From the NCBI RefSeq assembly GCF_023920105.1, contig NZ_CP083693.1, positions 1,009,001 through 1,073,000 of the forward strand: a stretch of 64,000 bases of DNA. Direction: 5' to 3'. Each line of letters begins with the position of its first letter. Position 1 is the stretch's first letter. Shown one piece after another: positions 52,501 to 60,350 of this stretch. Under the pieces are notes generated by a model. It did no database searches, was not told where the DNA came from, and saw nothing but the letters and a program-made list of their open reading frames with translations. This stretch comes from Bartonella taylorii. Lineage in GTDB: Bacteria > Pseudomonadota > Alphaproteobacteria > Rhizobiales > Rhizobiaceae. Position numbers and translations under genes: made by a program.

Positions 52501-54627
52501 AAAGAGAATATCTCCTGTCCCGCCTTCATCGGTAACGGCTTGTAGCCGTGCATGGTGAATATCAAGAACATTGGTGCTTTGAAAATCTAAACCGCCATAA
52601 ATCAGCGTACTGCCCGAAACATAAATATGATCCGCAGTTAAATATAGCGTTTGCGGCGTATAAATATGAGAACGATTATTGCTCAAATCGAGAGTGTTGG
52701 CTGTCAATCTCACATCCCCCTTAGCAGACAGCACATTCTCAACACTGATCCCTCCTGATACCGATGTCAATGTGGCTGTGCCATAGCCTATGATCTGATC
52801 ATAATAAATGTCGTTGCCAGCAAAAAGGTCAATATTGCCACCACTGATAATATGTCCAACCTTTACGCCCCTTTGTGCTGTAATAGAAAGAGAACCTTTA
52901 TCATGAAAAACAAGATCACCTGTAGGGTTCGAAGGGCTCACCTGAGAGTGAACAAAATCTAAACCTGTCATCAATGTGCCTGCATCAAGGCTTCCCACCT
53001 TTAAAACCGCATCATCACCTGTCATCATGGTAGAAAAATCAACCGCCCCACCATGAATATCTGCTCTGCCATGGGCTAAAACTTGCCCAAAATGAATGCC
53101 GGCATGAGGTTCAACATGAATGGCAACATTGTGATGCGATAGGATCGTTTGAGAAACAGAAAGCCCATGATATGCAACAAGTGTGACATTCCCTGCTCCA
53201 TAAATATTTGCGGCATTAATGATCCCGCCTCCACTTTGGAGATCAACATCCCCATGGCTGCCCAAAACAAGGCTACCAGCAGCTTGTGTTGCTGCCATAT
53301 CAACCCCACCAGCTAAAAAATAGGCTTGTATATCACCACCGGCATGCGCCCTTAAATTGCCCCCCGCTAAAACCGTACCACCAATATTCAGTGCGCCACC
53401 AGATTCAAGGGTCACATCAGCGCCAGCGCCAAGCCCTGAAACTTGCAGAGCATGGCGCGAAGAAAGCTCCAGATTGCTCCCAGAGGTGGCTTTTCCGCTA
53501 ATCGTTAAAAGCCCATCCTGCGCATCTACGCTCAAATGACCATCCGCGCCAACTGTCTCTAACGTGACACCTTTTTTTGCTGCAATCTCAACATGCTTTT
53601 TCGACGTAATGTGCTTTGCATGAAGGGTATCGCTTTTTGATTGAAGAACAACACCATCATGACCAAAAACATCCTTCAACGAGATTTTTCCATCAGCAGA
53701 AAGATGCAACTGCCCCGCATTGGCTGCCATATCATGGCGCATGCGAACCCCAACACCTTTTTCCGTTGCCACAAGTTTTATTCTGTCCGCTTGTAGAGCC
53801 CCTAACGCAGAACCGTCTATCGCATATTCCGGCTTGCCGGTAATATCGGTCAACTCCTTCATCTGCCCAGAAGCATAATCAAAGTGACCGGTCCCTGCTG
53901 TCACTCCAATTGTCCTCCCCGCAACAGCTCCTTCAAAATGCACTGTGCGTGAGACAATATCGACAATATCAACAGCCCCTTGGCTTGAGAAAAAATTCGC
54001 ACCCTGGGGTCCAAAGGTGATATCCCCACCTTGAACCTCAAACCCTTTCAGAAAACCACTCCCATCAATTTCTGGTACACCCGTGGTTAAGGTCGCATGG
54101 GGCGTATTGATAAAGCCACAACCATCACAACTTATCCCATTGGGATTGGCTATAATCACATCGGCTTGATGCCCAAAAACCTCCGCTGGACCATGAAGCG
54201 CACTGCGCTTGCTGCTGGTGACTTCATTTAAAATTACTTTCGCCGAACCAGAGTAGCGCAAATGCGGATTGCCCGGCATAATGCCACCCAACTGCGATTG
54301 TCCTACTTCTTGCGCGTGATTGTTTAAAATGACACCTGGATTGCCAATATTGAAATCGTAATATTTATTATGTGATAAGCCCTTGCCATTGGGTGTAACA
54401 ATATCAATCGAGGGAACCCCATTGGGTGCTGCCACAATATCTGGGCGATGAGCGACACTTGCGTTAGGGTCAACAGCAATTTGTGCCTGTAGTGTTGCTG
54501 GTTGTAAAAGAAAAGGTAAACCAATCCCACCTAGCAAAACCTTTTTGAGCATCGTACTGGAGACTAAAACTTCAAACCATGTTGCTCTTTTTGCTCTCTG
54601 CTCATATCTCATGCTTGTATTCCCCAA
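46582..54627 (-). CDS. fhaB: Filamentous hemagglutinin FhaB, CdiA-like, with C-terminal toxin-like domain A
   Basis: A 2681-residue TpsA exoprotein. The N-terminal membrane-signal region (MLKKVLLGGIGLPFLLQPAT, ending LQAQ) is followed by a TPS secretion domain with ADVIIANPNGISCDGCGFIN near residue 150. Long hemagglutinin-type repeats fill most of the protein. A pre-toxin joint (NIIYETDANGQYIKDARGQS) leads to a ~233-residue C-terminal domain from about 2449. It has DAHSRGS at 2548-2554 (proposed Ser 2551), FFGPAANVLAASG, and His 2650 with Cys 2652 and 2660. No VENN motif is seen. fhaC lies 8 bases upstream and the lipoprotein gene overlaps downstream, as in cdiBAI. A pure adhesin role is the alternative. 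Confidence 0.85.
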   Translation of the reverse strand: MGNTSMRYEQRAKRATWFEVLVSSTMLKKVLLGGIGLPFLLQPATLQAQIAVDPNASVAHRPDIVAAPNGVPSIDIVTPNGKGLSHNKYYDFNIGNPGVILNNHAQEVGQSQLGGIMPGNPHLRYSGSAKVILNEVTSSKRSALHGPAEVFGHQADVIIANPNGISCDGCGFINTPHATLTTGVPEIDGSGFLKGFEVQGGDITFGPQGANFFSSQGAVDIVDIVSRTVHFEGAVAGRTIGVTAGTGHFDYASGQMKELTDITGKPEYAIDGSALGALQADRIKLVATEKGVGVRMRHDMAANAGQLHLSADGKISLKDVFGHDGVVLQSKSDTLHAKHITSKKHVEIAAKKGVTLETVGADGHLSVDAQDGLLTISGKATSGSNLELSSRHALQVSGLGAGADVTLESGGALNIGGTVLAGGNLRAHAGGDIQAYFLAGGVDMAATQAAGSLVLGSHGDVDLQSGGGIINAANIYGAGNVTLVAYHGLSVSQTILSHHNVAIHVEPHAGIHFGQVLAHGRADIHGGAVDFSTMMTGDDAVLKVGSLDAGTLMTGLDFVHSQVSPSNPTGDLVFHDKGSLSITAQRGVKVGHIISGGNIDLFAGNDIYYDQIIGYGTATLTSVSGGISVENVLSAKGDVRLTANTLDLSNNRSHIYTPQTLYLTADHIYVSGSTLIYGGLDFQSTNVLDIHHARLQAVTDEGGTGDILFVAPGVMVDEATSVLAARDFVIKTGELKNSGQLAAGHNLAFSVRGDARNSKTGLIYVKGNGALQVDGALRNDFGAIVAEGDLSFTNAEGTGKSLSLVNKAGFIQVGGNLNIQTNSLKNEADSTPVITEKTEEVAIAFEKPEGFDSIKNAILYHTTSIANELGMELWGVSYKEAECSGNTCNLHIKNSLANKEATYGKITLEDGIVYKAFTWKEENKSWLFFQGYRWNNLSHMIQKTVTQEFSPTRQGMIQSHGNLIINADTIDNHYSSIEAGGNADIHANVLTNLGATAYKNTYMGCQANTDAYCYAYNADGSRNVALDIINNDGFRQTGSKVLDSVSGLVQAGGTLNLVVDQLNNTAAKGSITGDAHFEAKTVEGNPLEDLSGLTGAGALFTPKVDLNNAGELSDGLPLPKPQSGGVGGTLPKQNFIYETRAEFLDVGKFYGSAYFLNRIGYNPDREIFFLGDAYFEKQLIEKQMRDLVGQGLGKGSFIPGSDAIEQVKNLLDVGADYAKTHNLTFGEPLSEEQLASLEAPMVIYVRQQVKGMDVYAPVLYIPEKERASFVSAGALIMGDDVNITSQNTSNSTITNSGRIAANHQLHVHGGDILSQGGHFAAGGDAFLVAQKNIRLDAGRTTVDGVETVLNTDALSAGGNASVIAKQDLTASGVRITTKGDLAMATEQGNLTIGSAQTHYHSEQGDATMHHKSEVNSGGSTTLASGKDLNVLGSDVQTKDKLLLQAEGNVSIDATRNSMDNHTQDGQTSHVTLHNGSHLSSGKDTTVLSGQDIHIAASDIDAKGNVALGAQREITIGVRNDERDYHFQGSDFSIDRQESISLGSSIKSGGDTTVVAGQDGKAHDLSITGSSIAAEGKVGLKASNDILINNAEDSSHREISSYTDGGFFGGSSSYHETFGATQVVGSSIAGEKGVALESGNNTQIVASMLTAGKPGEITDQAKADITIHSGGKITIKGIQEHYDQQEQSSESSFLHEESSNSSQSHSTTVSSILGATGNIITQSDKETTITASHMFANEGIHVTGENVTIDGMTDHHKSHSETHETGFGVGSGKGFVSVYGSESKTENEESFEHQGSSLNGKNITITATKKDVNVVGSDFTAQENIHVSAVHDINVSPGHNRHSASSKEERTGFGFQFEKNPSGASVGVGIASAKDTGDQWENTNTPSHFKAGKDVQINGGNDVNLQETIVSADRDVNIDAGNNITLSESYDTSNAKEKHEKSFAGVTGSVNVGILGAVQDVRDAAKRFGHGDTKHKIGNGLIAGLKGYDLYSKGKGLYNGMKDGKLKQSVRDIADVSASVTVGFKTEKEEASVQTSTAVTDSIEGGRSINIHAHEGSIHSIGADIIAGTNPVYANDEQSGNITLDARQHILFESAQNTQSTQNRSESASMNIGYSYGTGGTGWMGNASFGKGKGSSEEVQQKNSHIIGTGTVHSTSGGNTTLEGAVLSGNRVEMDVGGDFTVISRSDTGHSSSKQNSLSIGFNGGKKNDAATTNISLNKDKSSSDYHSVVEQSGIKAGDGGFKINVKDKTTLTGGIIESTAPADKNSLTTGSISTSDISNSAHAQASSDGISISAGGPMYQGKYGVGKNIAKNVLDHSKAKDSEEGYTKSAISDGTIVITDEAGQKALTGQDVEQAIASLNRDTATAHKGVQQLDVGKLEQIVHENREMVTQLLEEGFKYSDDSYKTMFIKEHPIAVVDRDEKGNIIYETDANGQYIKDARGQSIPHAHYLTDEEKEHLQEGADGKVHVFLNGIFTPPYEAAVYAVQHAKDKNVPLYFVVFPEADSAISELLVAGYQKFMENNFWGLTNSTQEAKDLTSRYGNTGLHFDAHSRGSLTGFNMMNSFKQEGVNDVAGNTTISFFGPAANVLAASGLLGYVSGGKQTTIGFDGNRYDFVSRIIGGNGYTYETIPAGSNVLTEWWRVIMNPISSHTCLGDAGPKCQKFYGTSHREQFPLSKSRSKK

Positions 54628-54635
54628 TAATATGC

Positions 54636-56435
54636 TTAAAGATTCATTGTTAATGTCATTAAAAATGTTCCAGGGTTCTTGTGCTTAACTGTGCTCCACA
54701 AAACACTGGAATAGCTTGCATCAAGGGAAACCATCCCCCCCGCAAGCTTGAACCCTGCTGTCCAACCGGCAAGCTGTTCATGCGTAAATCCATACAGGGG
54801 CTGCGAAAAAACACGCCCATAGTCCAAACCAATAAAGGGACGCAATTCACCCAAAACTTTTTTCAGAGAAGCGTTGTTGCTCCACGGTAGTGTGCGCAAA
54901 GACAAATCATTACGAATAAAAAAACCGTTATTGCCAAAAAGCAAACTCTCGCGCGTTCCACGCACATTAGAAGCGCCCCCCAACGAAATCTGCTCAGCAC
55001 CCAATAAATTATGCGGAGAATATTGCCCACTCAAAAGATTGCTCAGTATAAAGTCCAAGCGCCCTACCTTAAAAGGCGTCATGGCACTAATCGTACCGGT
55101 AAATTTAGCAAATTGCGGCTCCGCATCCCCTGCTCCTGGATCGTGCTTCTTGACAGAATGAAACAAGGGAAGACCTTGCAAATAACTGACATCAAAGGTC
55201 CATGTTCCACCCAGCATCTGACGGGAATGCGAAATCCCAAAATTGGCAACGCTATATTGACGACTGCCAACCTCAATCTTATTGCCTAGAAGATAATTGT
55301 TGGTCTTTTTATAGGAAAGACCCAAATTCAGCGTGGTAAGTGAAACACTATCGCGATGGAGAACCCGGCTGGTGCTGGCATGCAATTCACTGGAATTGCC
55401 TGTCGTTTCTATATCTGTAAAGTTGCCCTTAATAATGCTCTGATAATCATAAAGATAGCCATTTAACGAAAATGTCCAATAACCGTAAGGAATACTCACA
55501 CTCGCTGAAATATTATTGCTATGCCCTTCTTGCTTACTCCCACCCCAATAATCTCGTCCACTGCGTTGATAGCCAAAGTCCCATAAATCATTGAGCCCTA
55601 AAATATTTTCTACCTTTAAACCCGTACTATAACGCGCATAACCCGTGGAGGCTTGCCCCATATTGTCATGCGTAAGCGTAACACTAAATGCCTTATCAGG
55701 ATGATTGCTAATATTAACAATGGTACTTCCATCTTCACCGCCTGGGAGTAGTTCGCTTTTTGCATGCGCTGAACTCAAACGGTTGATCTGATCAAGCCCC
55801 TGTTCAATATCGCGCATGTTAAGAACATGACCTTTAAGCCCTGGAAAAGCACTCCACACAATCTGATTATAACGAGATGCTGGAGAACCATTATAGTAAA
55901 TATCTGAAAGCTTCCCCTCAACAACAACTAACTTCAGTTCTTTATTGCTTTTGATATCTTGGTCTGGAATATAAAAACGCGCCGTCACATAACCTTGATC
56001 CAAATAAACTTTGGTTAATTGTTTTATTAATATCTGTATCTCAGAAAGACCTATACATCTCCCAACATAAGCATCCGTAACTTTTGCTATAGTCCGCTTG
56101 TTGATATGATAAACCCCATCAACAGTAATATGGTCAATGTTGAAGCAATATCCACCACCAAGATGCGCCCCTTGATCCCTTTCAGGAGAAGTGTCCATTC
56201 CTTTGGGCGTTAAAGCGCGTAAATGCTCAATCCTTTTTAATCTTTGCTGCTCAGTGTGCTCACGGGCAAAATTATCTGTTGGTATTTGTGGATATAAAAA
56301 TGCCGAAGAACGCGCATAAACAGTGACGCCAGAAAACATGCCAAACAACACTAAAATGGCTAGAAAAATTCTTAAAAGAGAACTTCGGCGTAAAAATACA
56401 GAAAACAATACAGATTGCCCCCCACTTTGCATCAT
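54636..56435 (-). CDS. fhaC: Two-partner secretion outer-membrane transporter FhaC/CdiB
   Basis: A 599-residue TpsB transporter that exports FhaB across the outer membrane. A signal region (LRIFLAILVLFGMFSGVTVY, then ARS) is followed by a POTRA domain (YCFNIDHITVDGVYHINKRT, GLSEIQILIKQLTKVYLDQG, YVTARFYIPDQDI), and a ShlB-type barrel. The conserved loop motif VRGTRE lies in SLGGASNVRGTRESLL. The barrel ends with TFLMTLTMNL, which has a terminal Leu rather than Phe. Eight bases separate it from fhaB. Confidence 0.92.
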   Translation of the reverse strand: MMQSGGQSVLFSVFLRRSSLLRIFLAILVLFGMFSGVTVYARSSAFLYPQIPTDNFAREHTEQQRLKRIEHLRALTPKGMDTSPERDQGAHLGGGYCFNIDHITVDGVYHINKRTIAKVTDAYVGRCIGLSEIQILIKQLTKVYLDQGYVTARFYIPDQDIKSNKELKLVVVEGKLSDIYYNGSPASRYNQIVWSAFPGLKGHVLNMRDIEQGLDQINRLSSAHAKSELLPGGEDGSTIVNISNHPDKAFSVTLTHDNMGQASTGYARYSTGLKVENILGLNDLWDFGYQRSGRDYWGGSKQEGHSNNISASVSIPYGYWTFSLNGYLYDYQSIIKGNFTDIETTGNSSELHASTSRVLHRDSVSLTTLNLGLSYKKTNNYLLGNKIEVGSRQYSVANFGISHSRQMLGGTWTFDVSYLQGLPLFHSVKKHDPGAGDAEPQFAKFTGTISAMTPFKVGRLDFILSNLLSGQYSPHNLLGAEQISLGGASNVRGTRESLLFGNNGFFIRNDLSLRTLPWSNNASLKKVLGELRPFIGLDYGRVFSQPLYGFTHEQLAGWTAGFKLAGGMVSLDASYSSVLWSTVKHKNPGTFLMTLTMNL

Positions 56436-56906
56436 TCAAAAAGCATTATTTAAAAATGCTTCATAAATCTCTAACAATACCACTCAAAACCCACGGCCCT
56501 ATGACGCTTTTAGCAAAAGCGCATACCCCTGTAACCAAAGACAAATGGCACCCAAAAATAACTTGATTGTAATTGTGTGAAGATCTCTCCCCCCATATTT
56601 ACACCATTAAAGTTGTAACCAAAATTGTTTGGAAAGTCAAGATTGAATGCTACAATTTCATACATGGAGACTTATCTTCATACCTTGATGGCATTGATTA
56701 TTTCATGAAGCAGTTGTTTTTCATTGCCGTTTGAAAAAGAATTAGCCATCCTAAAATGAAATTGCTGATTTAAGAAGAATTCTCGAATAAACGATGAATT
56801 AGGAATTATTTTTGATTGCTTTCAAATAATTTTATTAAAAACGCTTAGAAACACATTTAAATGATTGACCTTTTGCAAGAACTTTGTAAGAAAGCATACT
56901 CAGTTT
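56436..56906. other. Intergenic region upstream of fhaC
   Basis: About 470 bases between fhaC and tRNA-Ser, reading away from each other. Besides the promoter candidate I see no gene or remnant. Confidence 0.5.
56612..56640 (-). promoter_or_regulatory. Candidate promoter for fhaC-fhaB
   Basis: On the minus strand TTGACT (56640-56635) and TACAAC (56617-56612) are separated by 17 bases, giving a leader of about 170 bases to the fhaC start. The spacer holds a small inverted repeat, CCAAAC..TTTTGG, that could bind a regulator. A weaker pair (TTGAGT, TATGAA) lies nearer the gene. Confidence 0.4.
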
Positions 56907-56996
56907 GGAGGGGTGGCCGAGCGGTTTAAGGCACCGGTCTTGAAAACCGGCGTGCAGGAGACTGTACCGTGGGTTCGAATCCCACCCCCTCCGCCA
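56907..56996 (+). tRNA. serT: tRNA-Ser (UGA)
   Basis: Acceptor arms GGAGGGG and CCCCTCC, then discriminator G and an encoded CCA. Anticodon stem CCGGT/ACCGG with loop CTTGAAA gives anticodon TGA at 56941-56943. A long variable arm and a TTCGAAT T-loop fit a type II serine tRNA. It marks the edge between the FhaB island and the dnaB/phage region. Confidence 0.96.
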
Positions 56997-57009
56997 CAGC
57001 ACTTTTGTC

Positions 57010-57046
57010 GTTGTAGCTTGTTGTATGTATGTATGTTGTAGCTTGT
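57010..57046. repeat. Short direct repeat after tRNA-Ser
   Basis: GTTGTAGCTTGT occurs at 57010-57021 and 57035-57046, with TGTATGTATGTATG between. It may be a scar of recombination at the tRNA; no matching copy was noticed near the broken integrase. Confidence 0.35.
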
Positions 57047-57182
57047 CGGCGGGTTTTGTATATTTTGCCACTAGGTTTTGTACCAATTTATTTTTTTCAA
57101 AGGATTTTTAAGGGGTTCTCAAAGGGTCTTCAAAGACCTTTCAAAGGCCATTTAAAGCTCCCTTTAACGCATTTTTCTGCTC

Positions 57183-58646
57183 CTATTTTTCCAAATCACT
57201 AAAGCGTGTAAAATCCGATTGAAATGCCAGTGGGACGATTCCTGTCGGACCATGGCGTTGTTTTGCTATAATAACCTCGGCTTTGCCCTTGGCTTGCTCC
57301 ATTGCCTCTTGCCATTTGCTATACTCAGCAGTGCCTTCTTTGGGTTCTTCATTTTTGAGATAATATTCCTCACGATAAACGAACAGAACAATGTCGGCAT
57401 CTTGCTCGATTGAACCAGATTCACGTAAATCGGAGAGTTGTGGACGTTTATCTGTTCTATTTTCAACTTGACGTGAAAGTTGAGAGAGAGCAATGATGGG
57501 AATATTGAGTTCTTTTGCAAGTGCTTTTAATCCGGTGGTAATAGCTGTAATTTCTTGAACGCGATTTTCTAATGAACGCTTTGAACCGCTTGTCATGAGT
57601 TGGATATAATCAATAATCAAGACATCTAGACCATGTTGTCGTTTGAGACGCCTTGCACGAGCGGACAATTGTGCAAGGGATACACCCCCCGTTTGATCAA
57701 TATAAAGAGGGATTGTTTGTAAGGAACGCATTGCGTAAATGATGTTGGTAAATTGCTCTTCTGAGATATTACCACGACGCATATCAGAAGAAGAAACCTT
57801 TATTTGTTCTGAGATAATACGGGTTGCAAGCTGTTCAGATGACATTTCAAGTGAGAAGAATCCTACTATGCCCCCTTCATTTTCTTGGCTGTTATCATGA
57901 CGCTTACAAGCATTGGCAATATTAAAAGCAATATTGGTCGCCAGAGAGGTTTTCCCCATCCCAGGGCGCCCCGCTATGATAACCAAATCAGATGGCTGTA
58001 ACCCCCCCATTTTCTCATCAAGAGTTTTGATATGGGTAGCGATCCCTGAGAGCTTTGAAGAACGCTTTTTTGCAGCGCTTGCCATGTTAAGTGCTTTTGC
58101 AATGGCTGTATCAAAGTTTTCAAACCCACCCCCATATTTCCCTTTTTCGGCGAGCTCAAATAACTGATTTTCAATCGTTTCAATTTGTTGGGAAGGTGTA
58201 AGTTCTAAAGGCGCATCAAAAGCTGTATTGGCAACTTCATTGCCAAGATTAATCAAAGACCGGCGGATAAAAAGATCGTAAATGACGCGTCCATAATCTT
58301 CAGCGTTAATAATAGTAACTGCCTCTGTGGCTAAACGAACAACATACTGGTATGCAGTAATATCTCCAACTTTTTCTTCCATTTGGATATAGGGCTTGAT
58401 TGTAATGGGGTTTGCAAGACGCCCTTTTTGAATAATTTGTAAGACAATCTCAAAGATCTTTTGATGTAGCCTTTCAAAAAAATGTTCTGCTTTGAGAAAG
58501 TCTGAAACGCGATCGAGTGCATCATTATTAATCAGGATTGCTCCAAGTAATGCCTGTTCAGCTTCAATATTATGAGGAAGTTGACGAAAAGAAGAAGCAA
58601 AATTATCTCTTGGATTCTCTGTTTTTAGCATGTTTAATGTTCTCAT
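57183..58646 (-). CDS. dnaB: Replicative DNA helicase DnaB
   Basis: The hexameric replication helicase, 487 residues when started at the ATG at 58646 behind AAGGGAAAAG. The N-terminal domain opens with FRQLPHNIEAEQALLGAILI. Walker A is IIAGRPGMGKTSLATNIA, Walker B VLIIDYIQLMTSG, and the C-terminal motif is LSDLRESGSIEQDADIVLFV. The open frame extends to 58814 only by reading against the phage gene D. The start overlaps gene D by 44 bases, an odd setting for a housekeeping helicase; it may be chromosomal dnaB with a prophage joined to its front. Confidence 0.88.
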   Translation of the reverse strand: MRTLNMLKTENPRDNFASSFRQLPHNIEAEQALLGAILINNDALDRVSDFLKAEHFFERLHQKIFEIVLQIIQKGRLANPITIKPYIQMEEKVGDITAYQYVVRLATEAVTIINAEDYGRVIYDLFIRRSLINLGNEVANTAFDAPLELTPSQQIETIENQLFELAEKGKYGGGFENFDTAIAKALNMASAAKKRSSKLSGIATHIKTLDEKMGGLQPSDLVIIAGRPGMGKTSLATNIAFNIANACKRHDNSQENEGGIVGFFSLEMSSEQLATRIISEQIKVSSSDMRRGNISEEQFTNIIYAMRSLQTIPLYIDQTGGVSLAQLSARARRLKRQHGLDVLIIDYIQLMTSGSKRSLENRVQEITAITTGLKALAKELNIPIIALSQLSRQVENRTDKRPQLSDLRESGSIEQDADIVLFVYREEYYLKNEEPKEGTAEYSKWQEAMEQAKGKAEVIIAKQRHGPTGIVPLAFQSDFTRFSDLEK

Positions 58647-59634
58647 TGCTTTCTTTTCCCTTGTTTGGAGCTTCGAGTGTAATTTTTGTGGTGTATCCGC
58701 TTTGTTTCTCATAGCAGTGGGTGACAGTGGAAGCTTTCCATGGACCATTGATTTGCCCACGAAACCCTTGCAATAAAAGAGGTTGGTCGGCCATGATTTC
58801 TGGTCGCCCCGCAAGGGTCAAAGAACCACTGCCCACAGCACGACAAAGTCGGTCTGATTCTGAGGCCGCCGCTGCTAGCGCCTCTTCCTTGCTGGTGTAA
58901 CAAGTCCGCAGACGCCGCACGGGACCGCTAAACCCTGTCTGATGCTTGACTTGGCATTGCTGCCCTTGTGAGCGATCAAAATAAGCAGCTTCAATGGTGC
59001 CATATTGCGTGCGTGGCTCTAATGTGAATTCCCAGTTAGAACAGTCGTGCTTATGGATGTCGAGTGCTGGTAAATTGTCACCGCTTAAAAATAAAAACTT
59101 ATTGTCTTTGATCAAAAAACGTGCCTGCATGCGGTCAGCAAGGCGGGTTAAAAAATCAACAGCTGATTGATCTGTGCGAATCACATAAGGCAAAGTTTGT
59201 TGAGTGAACTGGGGACTGATCTTTGCTTGATAGCCATGGCGTTTGGCTAAGGTTTCAACAATCTCCCCAACAGTTTTGTGATCAAAATGCTCACTCGCCT
59301 GTTCTTTGAGCTCTTTACGCATCGAGGCACTTTTGCCACAAAGCCGCAAGATCTCTCCATCACTGCTACCTGAACTTACAACCGATTCGACAACAAAACG
59401 CCCCATAAAAGCACTGATGCTGTTCTCATAGCCAAAGATCACCTGCAGCGCGTTGCCCGTTTGCGGAACCTCTAAATCATTGCCACTATCATCAAACTCT
59501 GCTTCAAATATATCGGCTTCATTCCCGGCATGATCGGTGATGGTTGCGGTTAAAAGACGTTGGTAAAAAACCTCATGAACAGGTTTATCCCCCACCTTGA
59601 CCACAATAAAAGGGTATGTGCGCATTAATCCCAT
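58603..59634 (-). CDS. P2-like phage late control protein D (tail hub)
   Basis: A 343-residue tail protein. Landmarks are FIVVKVGDKPVHEVFYQRLL, AEFDDSGNDLEVPQTGNALQ, TVGEIVETLAKRHGYQAKIS and QSAVDFLTRLADRMQARFL, and near the end GYTTKITLEAPN. This is the gpD/VgrG-like hub at the base of contractile tails. It overlaps the gpX-like gene at its start and dnaB at its end. Confidence 0.88.
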   Translation of the reverse strand: MGLMRTYPFIVVKVGDKPVHEVFYQRLLTATITDHAGNEADIFEAEFDDSGNDLEVPQTGNALQVIFGYENSISAFMGRFVVESVVSSGSSDGEILRLCGKSASMRKELKEQASEHFDHKTVGEIVETLAKRHGYQAKISPQFTQQTLPYVIRTDQSAVDFLTRLADRMQARFLIKDNKFLFLSGDNLPALDIHKHDCSNWEFTLEPRTQYGTIEAAYFDRSQGQQCQVKHQTGFSGPVRRLRTCYTSKEEALAAAASESDRLCRAVGSGSLTLAGRPEIMADQPLLLQGFRGQINGPWKASTVTHCYEKQSGYTTKITLEAPNKGKESNENIKHAKNRESKR

Positions 59635-59879
59635 AGCCGCTTCACCATGCTTCTGGGATTGTTAAGAACAAATTCAGGCAAAGTAACCTTTAAACCCCGT
59701 GGTAAAAGCACACCATATTTTGCAATCTCTGGATTGGCTTTCAGTGTAGCTTCTAAATAGCCTTTTAGTGCCCCAACTTGGATGCGGTCCCCTAACACAG
59801 CCATGGCATAGTGAAAGCAGATGAGATCGAGACTCATATCCTCTAACTCTACAACAACATGCTTTGCTGGTATCTTCAT
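59625..59879 (-). CDS. Phage tail protein X (LysM-like)
   Basis: An 84-residue protein with DMSLDLICFHYAMAVLGDRI and YGVLLPRGLKVTLPEF, the short LysM-like fold of P2 gpX. It overlaps gpD by 10 bases and gpU by 4, consistent with a coupled tail operon. Confidence 0.8.
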   Translation of the reverse strand: MKIPAKHVVVELEDMSLDLICFHYAMAVLGDRIQVGALKGYLEATLKANPEIAKYGVLLPRGLKVTLPEFVLNNPRSMVKRLWD

Positions 59880-60337
59880 GGAGTTTGTCTCACTTGAGTT
59901 TGTCCCACTTGGTATTGTCCTTGCGGTTTTCCGCCACCAAAAAAGGGCAAAAGATTAATGGAATAGCGGATGCGTTGTGATTGACCAGAGCGACTGATAT
60001 AGTCGTGGTCTTTATTGACACTGGTGATCACCACGGGTCCATGGAGAAGGACACTATAGGTCGTATCATTGATCCAACGAAGCATCTGGACAGGTTTGGC
60101 TCTGCGAATGGTGCTGCTGATAGCGTCAATGGCTATACGATCACCAAATTCTTCTGGAAACAACACACCATGAATGGTTTTGGGATCATTGCCATAGCCA
60201 GTAAATTGCAAACTGGGTGCCTTACCAAAACGCTCTAGGCAAACCCATGAAGCGGAAAACTCTTCCTCAAAGGATTGGAAATTCAGCCAGTCCACATAAA
60301 ATTGATGCGGACCTAACATCATCAAAGGATCTCTCAT
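59876..60337 (-). CDS. Phage tail protein U
   Basis: A 153-residue protein when started at the ATG at 60337 behind GGGGAGGGAG; the longer frame reads back into the tape measure gene. The sequence MLGPHQFYVDWLNFQSFEEE, then WVCLERFGKAPSLQFTGYGN and YSINLLPFFGGGKPQGQYQV, matches P2-type gpU, a tail completion factor. The last residues are a short repeat (VGQTQVRQT). Confidence 0.82.
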   Translation of the reverse strand: MRDPLMMLGPHQFYVDWLNFQSFEEEFSASWVCLERFGKAPSLQFTGYGNDPKTIHGVLFPEEFGDRIAIDAISSTIRRAKPVQMLRWINDTTYSVLLHGPVVITSVNKDHDYISRSGQSQRIRYSINLLPFFGGGKPQGQYQVGQTQVRQTP

Positions 60338-60350
60338 AGGCTCCCTCCCC

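Noticed and set aside
35681..57046. Island bounded by att repeats at the integrase and tRNA-Ser
   Set aside because: No copy of the tRNA 3' end was found near the integrase by eye, so the two borders cannot be joined into one element.
56835..57086. 83-codon minus-strand frame
   Set aside because: It is the antisense of the tRNA-Ser gene; the WDSNPRYSLLHAGFQ-type peptide is a known false product of tRNA-Ser complements.
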